From the NCBI GenBank assembly GCA_017650105.1, contig JAGCFO010000030.1, positions 1 through 41,826 on the forward strand: a stretch of DNA of 41,826 nt, given 5' to 3'. How positions within the stretch are numbered: position 1 is the stretch's first letter; each line of letters starts with the position of its first letter. This DNA comes from Bacteroidaceae bacterium. Lineage in GTDB: Bacteria; Bacteroidota; Bacteroidia; Bacteroidales; Bacteroidaceae. Of the stretch, positions 37,218 to 41,826 are shown piece after piece. The notes under the pieces are model-generated. The model saw nothing but the letters and a program-made list of their open reading frames with translations. It ran no database searches and was not told the DNA's origin. Position numbers and translations under genes: made by a program.

Positions 37218-37272
37218 TTCGTTTTGTTCAATGCATACCTTTAACAGATTCACACATCTCAGTTTGTCAACT

Positions 37273-38988
37273 ATGAAGCACCCAATCTTCCTACTTTTCC
37301 TGAGCCTCTCCCTCTTCGTTTCGTGCAACAGGCAGGGCGAGGAGGTGTCGCTGGCTTCCTTCCTCGAGGAGGGAACCATCGAGGGTGACGCCACGCTTGC
37401 TTTTCATCACGCGCTCGACTATTGTCGTGCCCACAAGGCAAAGGCTCTTGTGATTCCTCGAGGCACATACAACGTGTATCCCGACTACGCCTATGAGCGC
37501 TATGCTTGGGTTACCAACAACGACGCTTCGCTGAAGCGTATCCTCCTGGATCTGCGCGATATGCACGGATTTGAGGTGCGGGGCGACAGCTCAACGATTG
37601 TGCTTCACGGATTTATGTCGCCGATGTTTATCGATCATTGCTCCGACATCAAGGTAAGCGGGCTCAACATCGACTGTGAGCGCACGTTCCATTCCGAAGG
37701 GCTCATCAAGGCTGTGGGAGATGACTATATCGACGTCTCTTTCTCGGAAGCTTATCCCTACAGAGTAGAGGGAGGCAAAATCCATTATTACGATAAGCAA
37801 GGCGTTGAGTACCCTTCGTCGCACATGCTGGAGTTTGATGCCGTCCTGCGCGAGCCGGCATACCGCGCTGTCGACTATTGGACAGGGGAGGAAGTGCCTG
37901 TGGAAGAGCCCGAGGAGGGCATCGTGCGGTTTTTCGTCCGAAACATAAAGGCTACGGTAGGGAACATTATGGTGATGGGTGCCAGCAACCGCTATTGCCC
38001 AGCCTTCGTGCTTGCCCACTCTGAGGGAGTCACGCTGCAAGACGTAAATATCTGGCATGCAGGCGGAATGGGAGTCGTGGGGCAGTTCTCGAAAGACATC
38101 GAGCTGCAACGCGTTCATGTCGTTCCGTCACCCGGCAAGGGGCGCATCATAAGCATCACGGCTGATGCCACGCATTTTGTGCATAGCTCGGGTTACCTTC
38201 GTATGATTGACTGCGACTTTTTCAATCAGATAGACGATGCAACCAACATTCACGGCATCTATGCTATTGTGAAGCGTTTGCTGCCCGACAACAGGCTGTT
38301 GGTTTCCTTCGGCAACGGGGCACAAGTGGGTTTGGAGCTGTTGCAGCCCGATATGGATGTGGAGATTGTCAACAAAGACAACCTGATAGCTAACGCTGAA
38401 GCAAAGGTTACCTCCGTTTCACGCTTCAATCAGGAATGCAGTGAAGTTGCAGTCGAAGGCGACTTGTCGGCTGTGAAGGAAGGCGACTTGATAGTGCCGA
38501 GCATCTCTCCCGAAGTGCTGATAAAAGGTTGTCGCTTAGGAAAAAACCGTGCTCGTGGCTTTCTGCTCGGCTCTCGCAAAAGTACTACGATTGAAGACTG
38601 CTTCTTCCACACGTCTGGAGCCTCCATCCTTCTCGAAGGAGACGGCTACTACTGGTATGAGCAAGCAGGCCCGCGCAATGTGACTATCCGAAACAACACT
38701 TTCTCCGACTGTATGTATGGAGCCTGGACTTGGGGCTCGGCTGTAATCGCTTCCGGCGCAGGCCCGAGAAGTGACAGGCTTGAAAGTGCCTATAACCGTA
38801 ACTTGCTGATAGAGAATAATCATTTCATCCTTACCGATCCGAGACTCTTGAACATCTACAGCACTGATAGCTGTGTGGTACGTAATAATTCGATAGAGTT
38901 CTCGTCTACATACCCCAAAGATCCTGTCCACGAAGGAAAGGAAATGTTTATCACTAAAGACAGCCGTAGGATACATATTGAGCAGTAA
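37273..38988 (+). CDS. GH110-like alpha-1,3-galactosidase lipoprotein
   Basis: A 571-residue right-handed beta-helix protein with a lipoprotein signal (SLFVSC, Cys18). The sequence follows GH110 enzymes of Bacteroides: YNVYPDYAYERYAWVTNND near the start, INIWHAGGMG-type motif (260-267 region), TADATHFVH (296-304) and QIDDATNIHG (319-328). Asp298 and the pair Asp321-Asp322 have the 23/24-residue spacing of the acidic triad I recall for a structurally studied GH110. The family removes terminal alpha-1,3-galactose, as in blood-group B and related structures. The start at 37273 was chosen because it gives the signal peptide directly. It should be anchored in the envelope, perhaps facing outwards. 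Confidence 0.87.
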   Translation: MKHPIFLLFLSLSLFVSCNRQGEEVSLASFLEEGTIEGDATLAFHHALDYCRAHKAKALVIPRGTYNVYPDYAYERYAWVTNNDASLKRILLDLRDMHGFEVRGDSSTIVLHGFMSPMFIDHCSDIKVSGLNIDCERTFHSEGLIKAVGDDYIDVSFSEAYPYRVEGGKIHYYDKQGVEYPSSHMLEFDAVLREPAYRAVDYWTGEEVPVEEPEEGIVRFFVRNIKATVGNIMVMGASNRYCPAFVLAHSEGVTLQDVNIWHAGGMGVVGQFSKDIELQRVHVVPSPGKGRIISITADATHFVHSSGYLRMIDCDFFNQIDDATNIHGIYAIVKRLLPDNRLLVSFGNGAQVGLELLQPDMDVEIVNKDNLIANAEAKVTSVSRFNQECSEVAVEGDLSAVKEGDLIVPSISPEVLIKGCRLGKNRARGFLLGSRKSTTIEDCFFHTSGASILLEGDGYYWYEQAGPRNVTIRNNTFSDCMYGAWTWGSAVIASGAGPRSDRLESAYNRNLLIENNHFILTDPRLLNIYSTDSCVVRNNSIEFSSTYPKDPVHEGKEMFITKDSRRIHIEQ

Positions 38989-39062
38989 TGTTTATTTGTA
39001 AGCGATCTTCTTCTTGTGTTTTTTCTAAGGAAAAAGCGCTTTGTCGGCTATAGTACATATTA

Positions 39063-39102
39063 TAATAAAGGAGGGCAGTTTCTACTCTGCCCTCCTTTAT
39101 TA
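39063..39102. terminator. Bidirectional terminator between GH110 and metY
   Basis: TAATAAAGGAGGGCAG (39063-39078) and CTGCCCTCCTTTATTA (39087-39102) form a perfect 16-bp stem with an 8-nt loop. The GC-rich inner part and A/T-rich outer part provide a T-rich tail on both strands. It serves the two convergent genes on either side. Confidence 0.93.
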
Positions 39103-39119
39103 AGATTATCGTCGATTCC

Positions 39120-40397
39120 CTACCCTAAGGCTTGCTCTATGTCGGCAATGATGTCGTCGACATTCTCAATTCCTACCGACAAGCGGATAAGGTCTGGCGC
39201 AACACCAGCCTCTCTCAGCTGCTCATCTGAAAGCTGCCGATGAGTATGGCTTGCGGGATGTAGCACGCAACTTCGGGCATCTGCTACATGAGTAACTATG
39301 CAGATAAGCTTGAGGCTATCCATAAAACGTATAGCGTCTTCACGCGTTCCTTTCAAGCCAAAAGCAATGACTCCACAAGAACCGTTAGGCAGATATTTCT
39401 TAGCAAGAGAGTGGTAAGGGTTGCTCTCCAGCCCGCTATATCTTACCCAAGCGACTTTCTCATTCTTTTCCAGCCATTCAGCAACTTTCTGCGCATTAGC
39501 GCAATGACGTTGCATACGAAGATGAAGAGTCTCGAGTCCTAAATTGATGTAATATGCATTCTGTGGAGCCTGAATGCTGCCCAAGTCACGCATCAGCTGA
39601 GCTGTTGCCTTTGTGATAAAGGCTGCTTTCCCGAAAGCCTTAGTATAAGTCAGCCCATGATAGGATTCGTCTGGGGTGCAGAGTCCGGGAAATAGTTCTG
39701 CATGCTCTTCCCAGTTGAAGTTACCGCTGTCAACAATAGCTCCACCGATGGTTCCAGCGTGCCCGTCCATATATTTAGTAGTGGAGTGGGTGACGATATC
39801 AGCTCCCCATTCGAAGGGACGGCAGTTGATGGGCGTAGCAAAAGTGTTGTCAATGATAAGAGGAACTCCGTGTCGATGGGCGAGCTTTGCAAACCTCTCA
39901 ATATCAAGGACCTCACAGCCTGGGTTAGAAATGGTTTCTCCGAATACACAGCGGGTGTTGGGACGAAAAGCCTTTTCAAGTTCTTCGTCAGATGAATTTT
40001 GGTCAACGAAAGTAACATCGATGCCCATCTTTTTCATCGTAACTCCGAAAAGGTTGTATGTCCCTCCATATATTGCGTTTGTGCTGACGATATGACTTCC
40101 TGCTTCACATATGTTGAACACAGCAAAGAAGTTTGCAGCTTGCCCGCTTGACGTGAGCATTGCTGCTACGCCTCCCTCAAGGGCTGCTATCTTGGATGCT
40201 ACAACATCATTCGTCGGGTTTTGCAAACGCGAATAGAAATAGCCTGATTTCTCCAAATCAAATAGTTTGCCCATTTCATCGCTGTCGTCATATTTGAATG
40301 TTGTGCTTTGGTAAATAGGTAAAACTCTTGGTTCTCCATTCTTTGGTTTCCATCCTTCTTGTACGCATAACGTTTCGTTATGATAATTCTTTTTCAT
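39120..40397 (-). CDS. metY: O-acetylhomoserine sulfhydrylase (Cys/Met metabolism PLP enzyme)
   Basis: A 425-residue cytosolic enzyme of the Cys/Met gamma family. Lys208 in HSTTKYMDGHAG is the PLP Schiff-base lysine. PIYQSTTFKYDD, GYFYSRLQNPTNDV and the tail SCVLHPASHTHRQL place it with O-acetylhomoserine aminocarboxypropyltransferases, which make homocysteine from O-acetylhomoserine and sulfide. The length is right for MetY and longer than MetB. The start MKKNYHN was preferred over an ATG seven codons upstream. Methionine gamma-lyase is a less likely alternative. Confidence 0.92.
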   Translation of the reverse strand: MKKNYHNETLCVQEGWKPKNGEPRVLPIYQSTTFKYDDSDEMGKLFDLEKSGYFYSRLQNPTNDVVASKIAALEGGVAAMLTSSGQAANFFAVFNICEAGSHIVSTNAIYGGTYNLFGVTMKKMGIDVTFVDQNSSDEELEKAFRPNTRCVFGETISNPGCEVLDIERFAKLAHRHGVPLIIDNTFATPINCRPFEWGADIVTHSTTKYMDGHAGTIGGAIVDSGNFNWEEHAELFPGLCTPDESYHGLTYTKAFGKAAFITKATAQLMRDLGSIQAPQNAYYINLGLETLHLRMQRHCANAQKVAEWLEKNEKVAWVRYSGLESNPYHSLAKKYLPNGSCGVIAFGLKGTREDAIRFMDSLKLICIVTHVADARSCVLHPASHTHRQLSDEQLREAGVAPDLIRLSVGIENVDDIIADIEQALG

Positions 40398-40429
40398 TGT
40401 GATAGGTTCAAATAACATTAAATTGGCTT

Positions 40430-40437
40430 CAAAAGTA
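40430..40437 (-). promoter_or_regulatory. Bacteroides-type -7 box for metY
   Basis: On the minus strand TACTTTTG matches TAnnTTTG, 33 nt upstream of the metY start. The -33 element is unclear. It lies 42 nt from the divergent EamA -7 box. Confidence 0.55.
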
Positions 40438-40479
40438 GTGTTTTTTCATCAAAAAGCGCTTCTTTTTTTCGAAAAGATA

Positions 40480-40487
40480 TACTTTTG
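40480..40487 (+). promoter_or_regulatory. Bacteroides-type -7 box for the EamA gene
   Basis: TACTTTTG matches the -7 consensus and ends 24 nt before the ATG at 40512. No clear -33 element was found at the right spacing. Confidence 0.5.
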
Positions 40488-40511
40488 TCCGTTTTTTTTG
40501 AAGAAAAGAAT

Positions 40512-41444
40512 ATGACTTCTACTTCCGAGCGTGTGCATTGGGCATATCATCTTTTGGCGATAGCTACCATCCTTGTTTGGGGAACGACGTTCTCCTCAAC
40601 TAAGGTACTGTTGAACCGAGGGCTGAGTCCTTCGGAAATAATGTTGTTTCGCTTTATCATTGCCTATGTCTGCGTTTGGCCATTCTGCTACAAAAGATTG
40701 TTTGCCTCTTCTTTGACAGACGAATTATGGATGTTGTCATTGGGAGTAACAGGCGGCTCCTTGTATTTTCTTTCTGAGAATACAGCTTTGTCATATAGTA
40801 CGAGCGCTAATGTGGCGCTTATTATTTGTGTGACACCTTTGCTGACGACTCTCCTTTCTTTTATTATTTATAAGGAGAAGATTACAAATCATTTTTTACT
40901 TGCTTCTTTTATCGCTTTGCTAGGAGTATCTCTTGTTTTGCTCAATGGAAATTTTGCTTTGAAGATTAATCCTCTTGGCGATGTCTTGGCTATTTGTGCT
41001 GCGCTAAGCTGGGCTGTTTATAGTGTCGTCCTTCGTTTTATTTCTAAAAGGTATAGTACATTATTTATCACACGCAAAGTGTTCTTTTATGGAATGCTAA
41101 CCATGTTGCCCTTTGCTTTCGGGCGTAATGAGACTGTTGACTACTTGAGAACTTTGACAGAGCCTATAGTGTTATTGAACATCCTCTTTCTCGGATTGTT
41201 GGCAAGTCTCGGCTGTTTCTTTTCTTGGAACTTGGCATTAAAAAAACTGGGCCCAGTCCGTGTTAGCAATTATATGTATCTTCAGCCGATTGTTTCCTTA
41301 GCCTGCTCGGTTGCTATTCTTCATGAGCGCTTAACGGTAGTGGCTGTCATCGGCTGCCTTTTTATCCTCTTGGGGCTATGGTTGGCTGAAAAAAGACAGA
41401 AAACCAGTGAAAACGGAAAAAACCCGAAAATTGTAGATAGCTGA
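40512..41444 (+). CDS. EamA/DMT-family transporter
   Basis: A 310-residue inner-membrane protein with ten hydrophobic segments arranged as two EamA repeats. The first has TILVWGTTFSSTKVLL and a later TALSYSTSANVALIICVTPL. The second has ALSWAVYSVVLRFISK and SNYMYLQPIVSLACSVAILH near the end. Members of the drug/metabolite transporter group export amino acids or other small metabolites; the substrate is not visible here. The gene is divergent from metY across a 114-nt spacer. An earlier in-frame TTG start (40485) would overlap the promoter. Confidence 0.92.
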   Translation: MTSTSERVHWAYHLLAIATILVWGTTFSSTKVLLNRGLSPSEIMLFRFIIAYVCVWPFCYKRLFASSLTDELWMLSLGVTGGSLYFLSENTALSYSTSANVALIICVTPLLTTLLSFIIYKEKITNHFLLASFIALLGVSLVLLNGNFALKINPLGDVLAICAALSWAVYSVVLRFISKRYSTLFITRKVFFYGMLTMLPFAFGRNETVDYLRTLTEPIVLLNILFLGLLASLGCFFSWNLALKKLGPVRVSNYMYLQPIVSLACSVAILHERLTVVAVIGCLFILLGLWLAEKRQKTSENGKNPKIVDS

Positions 41445-41510
41445 TATTAAGAGTTTTGATTTTTCGGCAAAAAATTATTTGCATTTTTACTAAAAAAAGT
41501 CGCTAAAATA

Positions 41511-41542
41511 TTTGGTGGAGATAAAAAAACTCCATACCTTTG
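41511..41542 (+). promoter_or_regulatory. rRNA operon promoter
   Basis: TTTG (41511-41514), a 20-nt spacer and TACCTTTG (41535-41542) are a full -33/-7 match, preceded by A/T-rich sequence that could act as an UP element. The 16S gene begins about 267 nt further on. Confidence 0.82.
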
Positions 41543-41548
41543 CACCCG

Positions 41549-41808
41549 CTTTTGAGAAAGATATCTAAAAAAGCTTTCCAGGAGCGAGTTCTTTGAAAGG
41601 ATTCTCATACAGAAGTAGTACAAGAGCAGCCGCCTTCTCTTCTCGTTTCAGTACGTTGTAGAGAATGGCGGCGGGTAGAGATACGAACCGTCGATTTTTC
41701 GTCCCTTCCCCTCCTCGGGGCCGGGGCGTTGGAAAAATCCGAGGATTAGGTCATCACTGGTCAGGCATGTCTTTCCCCCTTTCCGGGGGACCAGATATAC
41801 GTCAACAT
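41549..41808 (+). other. 16S rRNA leader with boxA-like site and processing stems
   Basis: GTTCTTTGAAA (41588-41598) resembles the boxA antitermination site. CCGCCTTCTCT (41630-41640) pairs with AGAGAATGGCGG (41660-41671), with a one-base bulge. GATTTTTC (41693-41700) pairs with GAAAAATC (41732-41739) around a GC-rich hairpin. CCCCC/GGGGG near 41775-41790 makes another stem. There is no gene here; the stems are likely precursor-processing structures. Confidence 0.7.
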
Positions 41809-41826
41809 ACAACGAAGAGTTTGATC
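41809..41826 (+). rRNA. rrs: 16S ribosomal RNA, first 18 bases only
   Basis: The window ends in ACAACGAAGAGTTTGATC. GAAGAGTTTGATC is the universal 5' end of bacterial 16S rRNA. The 5' boundary is set by alignment from memory to E. coli and may be off by a base or two. Confidence 0.92.

Noticed and set aside
41549..41808. tRNA or small gene in the rRNA leader
   Set aside because: No cloverleaf or coding frame fits; the stems look like precursor-processing structures.

Overview
The window is chromosomal DNA from a member of the Bacteroidota, almost certainly order Bacteroidales. The evidence is a SusC/SusD pair, a DUF3467 gene just ahead of the ribosomal-protein cluster, a GH110-type glycosidase, an IorA lacking a ferredoxin domain, and many promoters of the Bacteroides type (-7 box TAnnTTTG with TTTG or TTG about 20 nt upstream). 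The genus cannot be fixed from this sequence. The window stops at the first bases of a 16S rRNA gene.

Layout. 1-486: non-coding, with short direct repeats, a palindrome and a terminator-like hairpin. 487-4254 (minus): iorA, iorB and a class I/II aminotransferase, which together interconvert aromatic amino acids, arylpyruvates and aryl-CoA/arylacetates. 4345-5977 (minus): prfB followed by a CYTH protein. 6122-12050 (plus): susC, susD and a small lipoprotein, ended by a strong terminator. 12055-12480: non-coding, with an inverted repeat and one copy of an AT-rich repeat. 12484-12801: DUF3467 gene with its own promoter and terminator. 12961-31297: one long co-directional array, rpsL-rpsG-fusA followed by S10, spc and alpha type genes through rpoA and rplQ, with secY, map, infA, rpmD and rpmJ inside, a good promoter at the front and a strong terminator at the end. 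31508-32543: a DUF4491 membrane protein converging on an unknown lipoprotein. 32739-34810: a P1B-type Zn/Cd/Pb ATPase with a His-rich N-terminus and a perfect palindrome on its promoter. 35038-38988: a secreted six-hairpin glycosidase-like protein and a GH110-like alpha-1,3-galactosidase lipoprotein. 39120-40397 (minus): metY, separated from the preceding genes by a bidirectional terminator. 40512-41444: an EamA exporter. 41511-41826: promoter, leader and start of an rRNA operon.

How the parts work together. The centre is the core translation and secretion cluster (30S and 50S proteins, EF-G, IF-1, SecY, Met-aminopeptidase, RNA polymerase alpha). Around it lie nutrient-acquisition units typical of gut or rumen Bacteroidales: outer-membrane glycan or peptide import, glycan trimming, aromatic and sulfur amino-acid metabolism, and metal export.

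The least ordinary signal is a related AT-rich element, core ATGAAGAAGGGAAAA followed by a T-run, found four times. Each copy lies 112-133 nt upstream of a start codon and points the same way as that gene (iorB, DUF3467, the unknown lipoprotein, GH110). In two copies the element reads as a 25-codon micro-ORF of similar sequence. No known function is claimed for it. No CRISPR array, insertion sequence, prophage or tRNA was found.
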